Positions 1 to 9,023 of a stretch of DNA of 37,285 bases are shown piece by piece; position 1 is the stretch's first letter, and every line of letters starts with the position of its first letter. This DNA comes from Pirellulales bacterium (lineage in GTDB: Bacteria; Planctomycetota; Planctomycetia; Pirellulales; UBA1268). A program made the position numbers and the translations under genes. The notes below the pieces were generated by a model. It saw only the letters and a list, made by a program, of their open reading frames with translations, ran no database searches and was not told where the DNA came from. Location: the NCBI GenBank assembly GCA_016779265.1, contig JADHNY010000030.1, forward strand, positions 1 to 37,285. Reading direction: 5' to 3'.

Positions 1-10
1 GAACCCATTT

Positions 11-58
11 CTCGCACTGTTCTCCGTGAGGATGCTCGCACTGTTCTCCGTGAGGATG
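11..58. repeat. Perfect 24-bp tandem duplication
   Basis: Two identical, directly adjacent 24-bp units occupy 11-34 and 35-58. Each begins CTCGCACTG and ends GTGAGGATG. The unit length is a multiple of three, so the copy number could change without shifting a reading frame. One forward frame is open from the window edge to a stop near 172, and it would encode an 8-residue repeat. No protein family is recognisable there, so I call only the repeat. Confidence 0.85.
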
Positions 59-138
59 ACCGTGCTCTGCATTTGGCACTTCGCCGCCTCCAGGTCGCAC
101 CCGTCAAAGCCTCTACTACGAGGGGAAACCAATGCACC

Positions 139-170
139 ACTGGGACACGTCTTTCCTGACGTGTCCCAGT
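139..170. terminator. Strong hairpin, possible 3'-end element
   Basis: ACTGGGACACGTC at 139-151 and GACGTGTCCCAGT at 158-170 form a perfect 13-bp stem around the 6-nt loop TTTCCT. Neither strand has a clear U-tract directly after the stem. It may be an unconventional terminator or an RNA-stabilising structure for a gene to the left, or a protein-binding palindrome upstream of the ankyrin gene. The symmetry is certain; the role is inferred. Confidence 0.45.
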
Positions 171-287
171 GAATAGTCGGTTCTCCCTCGAGCCTCCCTG
201 GCGCAAGGTAACGGCTTCCTCCAGCCACCAACATCAACTCGTCATCCATCACGAACACACTTTCTTCCAATCACTCGGAGTGCCTTC

Positions 288-1364
288 ATGCCTCGCCTCC
301 CTGCTCTCGCTGTATTCTTCATCGCAACAGGCCTTGCCTCCTTCAACTGCGATAAGCCCGCACAGGCTGCCGACACCAGCACACACAGCAACGCCGAAAC
401 AAAGGCGACCTGGAAAGAGTTTTCTGGAACATGGATTCGCTACAACGGCAACGCAATAATTGAAAAAATAATCAGCGAAGGACACGAAACACACAACATC
501 CACAGCCTCTACGGCCAACTCTGGAACACATTTTCAAACCCAATGGTTATCGAACAAGAGGGAAAGGTTAGGTATTACCAAAAGATAAACACAGAGACGG
601 GCGAACGATTCGACCGCTATGCGTTTAAGTTAATCAACGGCTATTACTTTGAGTACAACCGCCAAGCCACAGAAGAGTGGATTGCCGCAAACACCGACTC
701 CTGGGAAACAGACTGGCAGTTCAGGCGGGCCAGTCACCCGGTCAACCGCCTCATTTCCGCAGCCCGAAGTGGCGATGTCGACAGCATTAAAGAACTGCTC
801 GATTCAGGAGTCGACGTCGACTCTCAGGTGCAAAACTCCTACACGCCGTTGGCGTACGCCGCAGCAGCAGGTCATGTCAACGCGGTGAAAACACTCATTG
901 CAAGCGGCGCTGACGTCAACCGTCCAGGCCCTTTCCTCAAGACACCCCTCCTTATTGCTATGGGCGGCGACAATATCGAAGTGATTGACGTCCTCCTCGC
1001 TGCGGGAGCAGACTTTCACTGGAGAATGGGGCACGGAGGCGGCATGCTAAACGAGGCAGTTTTCTGGGGGCACCCCAAGGTTGTCTTTTATTGCCTCGAG
1101 AAGGGGGCGAAGGTTGGCAGCAAACTCTACAACGGCTCGACGCCACTTCACGCGGCAGCGTTCCAAGCAGCACAAAACAAAGAAGACCAAAAGACGTACC
1201 TTGAAATAATCAAACTGCTCGTTGAGCACGGGGGTGACCTCAATGCCGAGTCTGATGATGGCCATTCAGCTAGAAAGTTTTTAGAAGACTCGGGAGAGCC
1301 CGAGCTTATCAAGTTTATTGAGGCCGAATCCCAGGTGACTGAAAACCCGCAGCAGACGCGTTGA
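288..1364 (+). CDS. Exported ankyrin-repeat protein
   Basis: The 358-residue product has a hydrophobic N-terminal signal sequence of about 28 residues, ending around AQA-AD. A Cys at residue 21 makes a lipoprotein conceivable, but the lipobox is poor. Residues of about 40-145 form an unrecognised, aromatic-rich domain. From about 150 to 345 there are roughly five ankyrin repeats, seen as recurring TPL..AA..GH, LL..GAD and PLHAAA patterns. A GGAG lies eight bases before the ATG. Ankyrin repeats mediate protein-protein contacts, so this is probably a periplasmic or surface binding protein with an unknown partner. The DNA is visibly AT-richer than its neighbours, and its last 50 bases overlap the 3' end of the opposing LptC/A-like gene, which suggests later acquisition or read-through of an older stop codon. 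Confidence 0.85.
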   Translation: MPRLPALAVFFIATGLASFNCDKPAQAADTSTHSNAETKATWKEFSGTWIRYNGNAIIEKIISEGHETHNIHSLYGQLWNTFSNPMVIEQEGKVRYYQKINTETGERFDRYAFKLINGYYFEYNRQATEEWIAANTDSWETDWQFRRASHPVNRLISAARSGDVDSIKELLDSGVDVDSQVQNSYTPLAYAAAAGHVNAVKTLIASGADVNRPGPFLKTPLLIAMGGDNIEVIDVLLAAGADFHWRMGHGGGMLNEAVFWGHPKVVFYCLEKGAKVGSKLYNGSTPLHAAAFQAAQNKEDQKTYLEIIKLLVEHGGDLNAESDDGHSARKFLEDSGEPELIKFIEAESQVTENPQQTR

Positions 1365-4300
1365 TCTGGTCGAGATCGAGGTAGCGAGCATCGTGGACGT
1401 CAACACGATTGAGGCTTCGCCAATAGGAGATTTTGCCGGCCGACGCGGTTGATGTGGGAGCGCCCACGCGCTCCTGCCGGTAGAGCTCTGCGTCGCTGCG
1501 GCCGTCACCTTCAAACACGATCAGGTCTTTGGCCTCACTCCAGCTCAGCCGTGAACTGCGGCCAGTGAAGGTATCCCCTTCGACAAGAATGTTGCCAAGC
1601 GCAGACATTTCCAGGCTCGCCTGACGCACACCAGGCAGTGGTGGCGTCTGCCCCACACTGAGGACGTCGCTGGAGATGCGGACCGTCCGCGGGGGCAGTC
1701 CTCGGGCGTCGTGAACATCAAGCGTCTGATCCCAGCTGGTCACCGGCCCAAAGATGGCCTCAACGCGTTGCTGAAACTCAAGCGTCCGCTGACCGAGATT
1801 GCCGGCGAGCCCACGCTGAAAGTCAACCGAGAGGTAGGTCAGTTCGTCCGGACGAGGAGAGGGCGGGACGCTGGCAGTGGCTGTGAGTTCAGACGGTGTC
1901 GCAAACCCGGGAGCCTGACCAAGCCTCACGTTCTCCAGACGTCCAGGGCCATTGCCCACCACCTGCCCGGTCGTGCGGTCGATGAGCAGATCACGCACGT
2001 AGAGGCGTTCCACCGACCTCGAGCCTGTATCGGTGTGGCTGACATTGTGGATCTTGACGCCACTGCCACAGGCGATGCGAGCCACATCCGCCTCTCCCGT
2101 GCTGCCCCCAGCAGTCATCGCGGCAAAGTCAAAAGGCCGGTTGAGCACAACATCGAGCGAGCCTGCCTCCAGCGTGCCTTCGCCACTGGAGGTCACCACG
2201 CGATCGATGAAGCGAGCCGTCAGCCCATCGAAGTCCATCCGCCCCTGCCAGGTCACGTCAAGCGACTGAGCTCCCACCCCTGGCGGAACTGCTGCGGCAG
2301 AAGCCGGCACGCTTCCCGCGGCCAACGCTTCCAGCCCAAGCCCGCCGTCTGCCACTGGCAGTCGCATCCGCCCTGCCCCATCAACCGTCATCCGATTTCG
2401 GCCGCGGTCGACCTCAACCAGCGGTCCCTCAAGCTCCATTCCCTGGCCGGTAATTCGGGCAGGCCGTCCAGCAACAGTCGCTCGTGCGTCAAAGCCGGTC
2501 GGACGGACCACCTGCAGCTGATCTCCCACAATCACCAGCGGCGGCTCCGACTCACCGTGCAGCGGCTCCTCGATCAGCTGAACGGCGTCCTCGAGTGAGA
2601 TCTCGGCAACCTCCGGCCCGGAGGGTTTCATGTCGACAAGCCCTCGCATCAGCGCTCCGGTGGCGACAATCCGGCCACGGTCTGGGCTCACTTCGGCAGC
2701 CGCAGCGAGAGGTGCCGCCGGGGGCGGCTGGAGAGGAGCCTGCGGTGGAGGCGGCTGGCGTGGGGCCGCTGCCGCTGCTGCATTGGCCGGGGTGGCAGGA
2801 CGAACAGGAGCGACAGGCTCTGGATACCGAAACCAGATCTCCAGCCGATCACTGCGTGCTGCCAGCTGTGAGGCATCGGTCTCCACGATGCCCCGAGCGA
2901 GCATTCGTGACGGCTTCACGCCGGCCAGGCTCACTCCACCAGGACCAGCAGGCACTGGCGGTGCAGACGCGTTCTGATCCATCTCCAGCCAGAGGTGGAT
3001 CTCCGAGGCTGCCAGACTCCCCTGGCCATCAAAACTCGCCTTCGCGTCCCCTGCCACCGAGGCCACATGGCCATCACCATCCGGCCGAACCCGCAGCCAC
3101 TTCTTCCAGGCCACCCGCACCGGGCCGTGCGCTGCCGTCGGCTTCGATTCAAACCAGCCTGGTCCCACAGCCATCAGCGCGCCCGGCGAACCAGGTGGCC
3201 CCGGCACATAGTCGACTGACCGGGCCTCGAGCTCTGCATCGGAGCTGAGCAAGAGCACAGGCTGTTCGCCATCGAGGAGAATCCGACGACTCGCCATCTC
3301 ATAGCCGAGTCGTTCAGCTCGTGCCTCAAGTCCGCCTGAGGTGCTGCGAGCTACCACGGGAGTCCCGCGGGCCTCAAGCTCGACCGGTTGCAGGCCTCCT
3401 GTGTTGACGCCTTCAGCATCTTCAGAGCTCCCCTCACCTGCCAGTAGAATCGAGAGCCGATCACACGCCAGCTGTTCGATGCTGCCGTCCTGTAGGGTTC
3501 GCGACACATCGACGCTATCGGTGAGCGTGATCAGGCGGCTCACCATCGCGAACTCCAGGCTCCCGCGACTGCGGACCATCACCGGTGATTCAGAACTGGC
3601 ATCGGCCGGATCACTCCCCGGCAGAAAACCACCCGCCAGACCTTCGAGGCGAATCTGAACGTCTCGCTCAAGACGCATCGACTCCACACCGTCGAGCGCT
3701 GGCCCGCGTTCGTTCACCTCTCCCGGCTTGGCAAGCAGGCGTGCAATGAAGCCCCGGCCACTCCCGCGGCTGCGACCGTAGCGAAACTGCACCGCCTCGA
3801 TCGTCTGCAGACGGTTGTCGGCAAGTTCGAGATCACGGGTGAGGATCTCAATCTCATCTTCACCATCAGCTGCCGTCGCGGTGCCACGCACGCTCACCTC
3901 GCCCCGCAGGTTGCCACCAACCAGCTTGGCAAGCCGTCCCTGGCGAAGATCGATCGGCTCGTCAAACTCAAGCACCGCCCCCTGGGGTGCCCGCACGATC
4001 ACCGTGCGGCCAGCCGGCTCGTCAGCCATCGGAGGCTCGGGAAGCAGCACGAGCGTGCAGGGGACGAGATTTACTCGACCATCCGGCAGGGAGTGATACT
4101 CCTTGAACAGCAGCCGCATCCGACTGCTCTCCAACACGATCGGCTCATCCCGCTCCCACGAACCCTCGGGGAAAATGTTGCCAAGGCTTGCCAGCCGGCT
4201 CATCGCGCGGGCACGGATGGCAGCCGCCTCTTCGGCAGTCGGCTCGAGCGCCACCTCGGTTGCTGTCGAATGCTCCACCAGTGGCACTATCGTCAGCCGA

Positions 4301-4365
4301 TAGAACCCGGTCGCAGCCAGCGCGATCAGGAACACGCGGAGCGTACGTCCGACTCTGTGTTCCAT
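1315..4365 (-). CDS. Giant LptC/LptA (OstA)-like LPS transport protein
   Basis: The 1016-residue protein begins with one membrane anchor (residues about 9-30) and continues as a long, probably periplasmic, beta-rich chain. Short repeated elements such as GRLENVRL, ARGIVETDASQLAARSD and LEARSVDYVPG resemble the OstA/LptA jelly-roll pattern. An Ala/Pro-rich linker at residues of about 515-555 splits it into two halves. In E. coli the order kdsD-kdsC-lptC-lptA is conserved. Here the gene follows kdsD and kdsC on the same strand, so it probably replaces LptC and LptA as the bridge carrying LPS across the periplasm. LptC is about 190 residues and LptA about 185, so this is about five times larger than either. 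The open frame extends to 4554, but that would overlap kdsC; the ATG at 4365 starts directly before the membrane segment. Family placement is inference from context and pattern. No lptB lies inside the window. Confidence 0.65.
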   Translation of the reverse strand: MEHRVGRTLRVFLIALAATGFYRLTIVPLVEHSTATEVALEPTAEEAAAIRARAMSRLASLGNIFPEGSWERDEPIVLESSRMRLLFKEYHSLPDGRVNLVPCTLVLLPEPPMADEPAGRTVIVRAPQGAVLEFDEPIDLRQGRLAKLVGGNLRGEVSVRGTATAADGEDEIEILTRDLELADNRLQTIEAVQFRYGRSRGSGRGFIARLLAKPGEVNERGPALDGVESMRLERDVQIRLEGLAGGFLPGSDPADASSESPVMVRSRGSLEFAMVSRLITLTDSVDVSRTLQDGSIEQLACDRLSILLAGEGSSEDAEGVNTGGLQPVELEARGTPVVARSTSGGLEARAERLGYEMASRRILLDGEQPVLLLSSDAELEARSVDYVPGPPGSPGALMAVGPGWFESKPTAAHGPVRVAWKKWLRVRPDGDGHVASVAGDAKASFDGQGSLAASEIHLWLEMDQNASAPPVPAGPGGVSLAGVKPSRMLARGIVETDASQLAARSDRLEIWFRYPEPVAPVRPATPANAAAAAAPRQPPPPQAPLQPPPAAPLAAAAEVSPDRGRIVATGALMRGLVDMKPSGPEVAEISLEDAVQLIEEPLHGESEPPLVIVGDQLQVVRPTGFDARATVAGRPARITGQGMELEGPLVEVDRGRNRMTVDGAGRMRLPVADGGLGLEALAAGSVPASAAAVPPGVGAQSLDVTWQGRMDFDGLTARFIDRVVTSSGEGTLEAGSLDVVLNRPFDFAAMTAGGSTGEADVARIACGSGVKIHNVSHTDTGSRSVERLYVRDLLIDRTTGQVVGNGPGRLENVRLGQAPGFATPSELTATASVPPSPRPDELTYLSVDFQRGLAGNLGQRTLEFQQRVEAIFGPVTSWDQTLDVHDARGLPPRTVRISSDVLSVGQTPPLPGVRQASLEMSALGNILVEGDTFTGRSSRLSWSEAKDLIVFEGDGRSDAELYRQERVGAPTSTASAGKISYWRSLNRVDVHDARYLDLDQINASAAGFQSPGIRPQ

Positions 4366-4450
4366 GATGGCCAATCCCGGGTGGCAGACGCGTGTGGTGA
4401 ATGAAACGTAAGTGACGTGCGATGGAAACCGGCCTCGACTGCCAACGCTC

Positions 4451-5038
4451 CTACGATGCCTGTCCTGTCTGGAAACGACGCACTGCTGACTCCCAGACTC
4501 CCTGGGCCCGCAGCAGCTGCTCCACGAGTTCGCGAACGGCACCACGGCCGCCACGCGTGTTTGTCACGATATCCGCTGCTTCACGCAGATCATCGCAGGC
4601 ATCCGCCACGGCCACGCCGACACCACACGACATCACACAGGCAAGATCGGGCAAATCGTCACCCACAAACGCCGCCTCGTGCCAACCGAGCCCGTACTCC
4701 TGAAGAATCGCTTCCACCGCGGCTCGCTTGTCACCAACACCCTGCCGAACGATGCCGACACCCAGCTCACCCGCACGCACAGCCACCACGTGACTCGACC
4801 GGCCGGTGACAATCCCTACGAGGCCGCCACTCTTGGCCCAGAGCTTGATGCCGAGGCCATCACGGATGTGAAAGGACTTCTGCTCAATGCCGTTGTTATC
4901 CCACGTCACCATGCCGTCGGTGAGCACACCATCCACATCGAGCAGCAGGATGCGAACCGCCCGCAGCCGCTCTTCGAGTTGATCCAGCTGCGTGGTGGAG
5001 GAGAGGTCGTCTGGCACAGCCGTCGTTGATGAAGTCAT
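4451..5038 (-). CDS. kdsC: 3-deoxy-D-manno-octulosonate 8-phosphate phosphatase
   Basis: The 195-residue HAD-superfamily phosphatase removes phosphate from Kdo-8-phosphate, giving Kdo for the LPS inner core in the cytosol. Motif I is LLLDVDGVLTDG, with nucleophile D34 and acid/base D36. Motif II is VTGRSS near 77-82, the conserved Lys is K104, and motif III is GDDLPDL at 126-132. It lacks a large cap domain, as expected for the C0-type tetrameric KdsC. The first 20 residues form a Ser/Thr-rich extension. The gene lies 33 bases after kdsD and 85 bases before the LptC/A-like gene, forming an LPS operon. Its start has no clear Shine-Dalgarno. Confusion with another HAD phosphatase is unlikely given kdsD beside it. 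Confidence 0.93.
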   Translation of the reverse strand: MTSSTTAVPDDLSSTTQLDQLEERLRAVRILLLDVDGVLTDGMVTWDNNGIEQKSFHIRDGLGIKLWAKSGGLVGIVTGRSSHVVAVRAGELGVGIVRQGVGDKRAAVEAILQEYGLGWHEAAFVGDDLPDLACVMSCGVGVAVADACDDLREAADIVTNTRGGRGAVRELVEQLLRAQGVWESAVRRFQTGQAS

Positions 5039-5071
5039 TGCTGAGCGTTGTGTTTCTGCAGTGGCACGCGG

Positions 5072-6142
5072 TTAGGCCGCCCGGCGGACCTGGCGGTCGC
5101 CGAGGCTTTCAGGGAGCAGCTCCGGCGGAACGAGACCGACGAGATCGACAATGTCGAGCAGACCGAGGGGACGACCCTCGGCATCGACCACCGGCAGTTC
5201 ACTCAGCCGATACTGTTCAAGCAGGGTGACCGCGTCGGACAACCGCAGGCCCGCAGCCGCCGTGCGAGGCTGTCGCGTCATCACCTCTTCGATAGGGCTA
5301 TCGAGAGCGGCATCGTTTCGCCGCTCAAAGAGCCGAGCCAGATCACTGTCGGTGAAGATGCCGGCCAGGCTTCCAGAGTCGTCAAGAATCATCACCGCTC
5401 CGGTGCGTCGTGCAGGAAGCGTTCTGCCAAACACATCGCGGACGGTCTCTCCCAGCCTGGCCACGCGACAGCCGTCGAGAGGCTGCATCACCTCATCAAC
5501 GGTGGCCAGTTTCCGCCCCAGGCTGCCGCCAGGATGCCGTTGGGCAAAGTCATCGCTGGTGAACTGACGCAGTGAACTGGCTGCCAGAGCGAGCGCATCT
5601 CCGAGAGCGAGCATCACAGCCGTGCTGGTGCTCGGCGCCAGCCCCAGGGTGCAGGCTTCGCGAACCTTGCCGCTGGACACCACCACGCGTGCCGCCTTGC
5701 CAAGACTGCTCGAGGGGTTTCCGGTGATGGCCACAATCGGCACATCGAGAGCCGCCAGATGGGGCAGCAGCCGCGTGATCTCTTCGCTCTCTCCCGACTG
5801 CGAGAGAGCCAGCACAAGATCGTCACCACGGAGCATGCCAAGATCACCATGCATCGCTTCGGCTGGGTGAAGAAAGTGCGAGGGAGATCCCGTAGAGGCG
5901 AGCGTGGCAGTGATCTTGCGTGCGATCAGCCCTGCCTTGCCGATCCCCGTCACAACCACCGATCCACTGCACTCATAAATCAGTCGCACCGCCTTGCAGA
6001 ACGAAATACCCAACGATTCCGAAGCTGCCAGCACCGCCTGCCCCTCAGCTTCGAGAATCGCCCGGCCTTGGGCGAGCAGTTCCCGATCCCCGAGGGCAGC
6101 CACGCTCTCACCGCTCTTGGAAACCCGTTTCGGCATCTGCAT
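5072..6142 (-). CDS. kdsD: D-arabinose 5-phosphate isomerase (KdsD/KpsF family)
   Basis: This enzyme interconverts ribulose 5-phosphate and arabinose 5-phosphate, the first committed step toward Kdo. The 356-residue product has an SIS sugar-isomerase domain at about 45-185, with GIGKAGLIARK (66-76), SQSGESEE (114-121) and the KdsD signature FAQRHPGGSLGR (199-210). Two CBS domains follow, at about 215-275 and 283-335. The length is slightly above the usual 320-330, mainly from a 20-residue N-terminal extension. An in-frame ATG two codons downstream is an alternative start, and neither has a clear ribosome-binding site. It is followed by kdsC on the same strand, which supports a Kdo pathway operon. 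The CBS pair may bind a nucleotide or product for allosteric control. Confidence 0.93.
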   Translation of the reverse strand: MQMPKRVSKSGESVAALGDRELLAQGRAILEAEGQAVLAASESLGISFCKAVRLIYECSGSVVVTGIGKAGLIARKITATLASTGSPSHFLHPAEAMHGDLGMLRGDDLVLALSQSGESEEITRLLPHLAALDVPIVAITGNPSSSLGKAARVVVSSGKVREACTLGLAPSTSTAVMLALGDALALAASSLRQFTSDDFAQRHPGGSLGRKLATVDEVMQPLDGCRVARLGETVRDVFGRTLPARRTGAVMILDDSGSLAGIFTDSDLARLFERRNDAALDSPIEEVMTRQPRTAAAGLRLSDAVTLLEQYRLSELPVVDAEGRPLGLLDIVDLVGLVPPELLPESLGDRQVRRAA

Positions 6143-6287
6143 CGATCAATCCACCAGACAATGTCGCCACCAGACGATGTCGCTGCCATCACATGCGCAG
6201 CATCTTCCACAGTCCTGCATGGGGTCGGGGGACGATAGGACGCCCCGCCAGTACACGCAACGCGAGTTTCCCGGGAGATCGCCTGGC

Positions 6288-8975
6288 TTACCCGGCCACC
6301 GACGCCTCAACCAGCTTCCGCAGACTGACATAGTCGGTCTTGCCTGTGCCGAGCACGGGGATCGCGTCGAGGCGCTGCACGGCATCCAGCCGCATCACCC
6401 CCCGCAGACCATCTGCGAGCAGCATTTCCGAGGCCTCTCTGAGAGACAGGTCAAAGGTCGTGAACAGCACCACCTGTCGTCCGTCGGGGGTCTCGATCCC
6501 CTCCACCGCCACGCGTGGTCCGTTCTCATCGGCCGGATACCGCTTTTGGAAGGGTGCCTCGAGTGCCGGAAGTGAGATCATCTCACCGCCAGCCTTGAGG
6601 AATCGCTTGAGCCGGCCTCGGAAGTGCAGGTAGCCGTCCTCATCGACAGCGACCAGATCACCGGTGCGATACCACGACTGTCCCTCAAACTCCACAAACG
6701 GACTTGGGCCCTCGTAGCGGTGATAGCCAGCGAAGATCGACGGGCCACGCACCAACAGCATGCCCGTCTCCCCCTCATCAACGGGTTCATGGGTCTCGTG
6801 ATGTACGATCCGCGACTCGACATTCCGCACAGGCAGGCCGATCGTGCCCTGTTTGATCTTCGCCAGCCGGTTGGCGGCCACCACAGGAGAACACTCTGTG
6901 ATCCCGTAGCCTTCGAGAATCAATGCATCCGATGCCTTCTGCTGGCAGGTCTCATACACCGATTCCGGACAGGCCTCGGCCCCCGTAATGATCTTTCTCA
7001 GGCTCACCAGTTCATCGCCAGCCGATGCCGCCATGATGTAACTGAGAAAGGTTGGCGTGGTGAACACCATCGTTGGCTTGTAGTCCCGGATCACCTGCAC
7101 GAGCCCACGAGCATCGGTCGGGTCAGCATGCCGCACACAGCGAATGCCGGTGAGTGCGGGTAACAGCACATTGCCCGTCAGCCCAAACGAATGAAACGGC
7201 GGCAGGAAGCCGAGCAGCGTGTCGTCGGCATCTGGCCTGAGGACATCGATGCCATCGAGAATGTTGGTGAGCAGGTTGCGATGCGTGAGCGGCACCGTCT
7301 TCGGCGCACTCTCTGACCCCGAGGTGAAGAGAAACACCGCTGGGTCGTCTTCCTGCTGCTGGGGCATGGTGCGGAGCAGCCGCTGCGGGGCGAAGCGGGC
7401 GACAAGCATCGTCGTTACTGCTTCCACCTTGCCGATCTCACCTCGGAGGTCCTCGAGAAAGAGATATTCCCCTCCCTCCACCTCGATCCCAAGCCGATCA
7501 ACGAGTCGCTTCGACGTGATGATGCGGCGGGTATCGGTCGACTCAATCGCATGTGCCAGATTCGCCGGACCGGTGGTCCAGTTGAGCATCACGGGTGTCT
7601 TGCCTGCGAGGTGCAAGGCGAAGAAGACGATGTCCGCCGCCACCGTGGCCGGCATCATCACCCCCACGTGCTCCTGAGGCAGCCTGGCGAATCGCCGTGC
7701 CATCAAGACTGCCCCGACGAGCATCCGTCTGTAGGTGATCGCGCCCGACACGCCATCTGCCGCAACCACCTCGTCTGGTCGCTCAAGCGCCCTTCTGACA
7801 AACGCCTCCGCAACGGTGGACGCGAGTAGCCAGCGACTCTCAGGGGAGGACGGGTCTGCAGAAACCGGCTGCCGGGCGGCCGCAAACCAGGAGGACGGAA
7901 TGTCGAGCGGCGGCAGCCCTCCCTCGCCATCGGAGAGCTTCCCATCAGCAAGCGCCCAGAGCTCTCCGAGCGTGCTCACCACCGTACTGCTGTGGAAGCC
8001 AAACTGCTGCTCGATCCGCAGCGCGAGTTCCATACGGTCGAGGCTATCGAGCCCGAGCTGCTCAAGCGTGGTGTCGACCGTGTTCTCACTCGCCTCAAGG
8101 TCTCGCTTGAGGAACGATGCCACCAGTTCGTTGACCTGCCCGATGGTCTTTTCGCTGAGTGCGTCGGCATCGATTCGCGGCGTGGCAGCCGGCCGGTAGT
8201 GTCCCTCGCTCGGCCCAAAGAACGCGTTGTAACGGACGAAGATTGGCTCCTGACCGCCGTCGGAGTCGTACCAGTTCTCAAGAAAGCGATTAAACGCCTC
8301 CCGTGACTCCAGGGGCATCTGCTCTCGCGGCATCACCTCAGCATGCAGGTGCACCTTTCGCTTCGGCAGAAAGAAGAACAGTCCTGCGAGCACCCAGGCG
8401 GCAGCCTGCAGTCCACACCGCACAAGATCGGGTGGCTTTCCTTCCGCCGCGCAACTAAACAGGCTGCCCCACAGCCCGCGTGTACGAACCAGCACGACCG
8501 TCAGTTCTGGGCAGCGGCTGACGAGCTCATGCACCAAGCGAGCTGACCCCACCACCTCATGATTGCCGCGTTGCAGGCGGCCCGAGGGGTAGATCACAAA
8601 GCTCTCGCCCGCTTGCACCCGCTCAACCACCGCGTCGATCAGCTGCGTGGTCCGCGAGGCAGCCTCACGGCTCGCAGAGCTGAGGTCTGGCACCTCAAAC
8701 GCGCGCACCAACTTCATCAGAGGCAGGAGTGGAGCCACCCGGTAAGTGCCCGAGAACACCAATGGCCGCAACGGCTGTCGGAGCCCCTTCTGGAAGAGGC
8801 CCGACGCGGTGTGTGAGAGGACCGTCGGCGGATCGATATAAGCCGGATGGTTGGGCAGCACGAGAACTGGCCCGCGGAGGCCCTCGAGCTGCTCACAACC
8901 ATCAGTCGTCACCCGATACCGCAGCCGAAGCAACAGCCGAACGACTACCCAGAAGATCCTGCGAACACCATTCAC
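6288..8975 (-). CDS. PlsC acyltransferase-ACP-acyl-activating enzyme fusion (Aas-like)
   Basis: The 895-residue protein fuses three activities. Residues of about 1-235 are a lysophospholipid acyltransferase (PlsC) domain with the HX4D motif NHPAYID (H43/D48). Residues of about 262-345 are an acyl carrier domain with LGLDSLDRMEL, where S311 would carry phosphopantetheine. Residues of about 385-895 are an AMP-forming acyl-activating enzyme, with P-loop TSGSESAPKT (551-560), GYGITECSP (689-697), YRTGD (769-773) and catalytic K879 in GTGKTDY. E. coli Aas joins PlsC and the ligase to re-acylate lysophosphatidylethanolamine, but as I recall lacks a built-in carrier domain. Here the ligase could load a fatty acid onto the internal carrier and the PlsC domain could transfer it to a lysolipid or lipid A precursor. 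It lies 145 bases upstream of kdsD on the same strand. The acceptor is unknown. Confidence 0.88.
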   Translation of the reverse strand: MNGVRRIFWVVVRLLLRLRYRVTTDGCEQLEGLRGPVLVLPNHPAYIDPPTVLSHTASGLFQKGLRQPLRPLVFSGTYRVAPLLPLMKLVRAFEVPDLSSASREAASRTTQLIDAVVERVQAGESFVIYPSGRLQRGNHEVVGSARLVHELVSRCPELTVVLVRTRGLWGSLFSCAAEGKPPDLVRCGLQAAAWVLAGLFFFLPKRKVHLHAEVMPREQMPLESREAFNRFLENWYDSDGGQEPIFVRYNAFFGPSEGHYRPAATPRIDADALSEKTIGQVNELVASFLKRDLEASENTVDTTLEQLGLDSLDRMELALRIEQQFGFHSSTVVSTLGELWALADGKLSDGEGGLPPLDIPSSWFAAARQPVSADPSSPESRWLLASTVAEAFVRRALERPDEVVAADGVSGAITYRRMLVGAVLMARRFARLPQEHVGVMMPATVAADIVFFALHLAGKTPVMLNWTTGPANLAHAIESTDTRRIITSKRLVDRLGIEVEGGEYLFLEDLRGEIGKVEAVTTMLVARFAPQRLLRTMPQQQEDDPAVFLFTSGSESAPKTVPLTHRNLLTNILDGIDVLRPDADDTLLGFLPPFHSFGLTGNVLLPALTGIRCVRHADPTDARGLVQVIRDYKPTMVFTTPTFLSYIMAASAGDELVSLRKIITGAEACPESVYETCQQKASDALILEGYGITECSPVVAANRLAKIKQGTIGLPVRNVESRIVHHETHEPVDEGETGMLLVRGPSIFAGYHRYEGPSPFVEFEGQSWYRTGDLVAVDEDGYLHFRGRLKRFLKAGGEMISLPALEAPFQKRYPADENGPRVAVEGIETPDGRQVVLFTTFDLSLREASEMLLADGLRGVMRLDAVQRLDAIPVLGTGKTDYVSLRKLVEASVAG

Positions 8976-9023
8976 ATCGTTGCCATCACGACGCTACCGT
9001 CACTGGCGGGTGCCAACCCCCGC

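Noticed and set aside
2-172. Open forward frame from the left edge with an 8-residue tandem repeat
   Set aside because: It is too short and has no recognisable family; it could be the tail of an upstream gene or chance, so only the DNA repeat is reported.
1711-3248. Long forward open frames opposite the LptC/A-like gene
   Set aside because: They are antisense frames kept open by high GC; their composition (runs of Arg/Pro/Ser) is not protein-like, while the minus frame has a membrane anchor and repeats.
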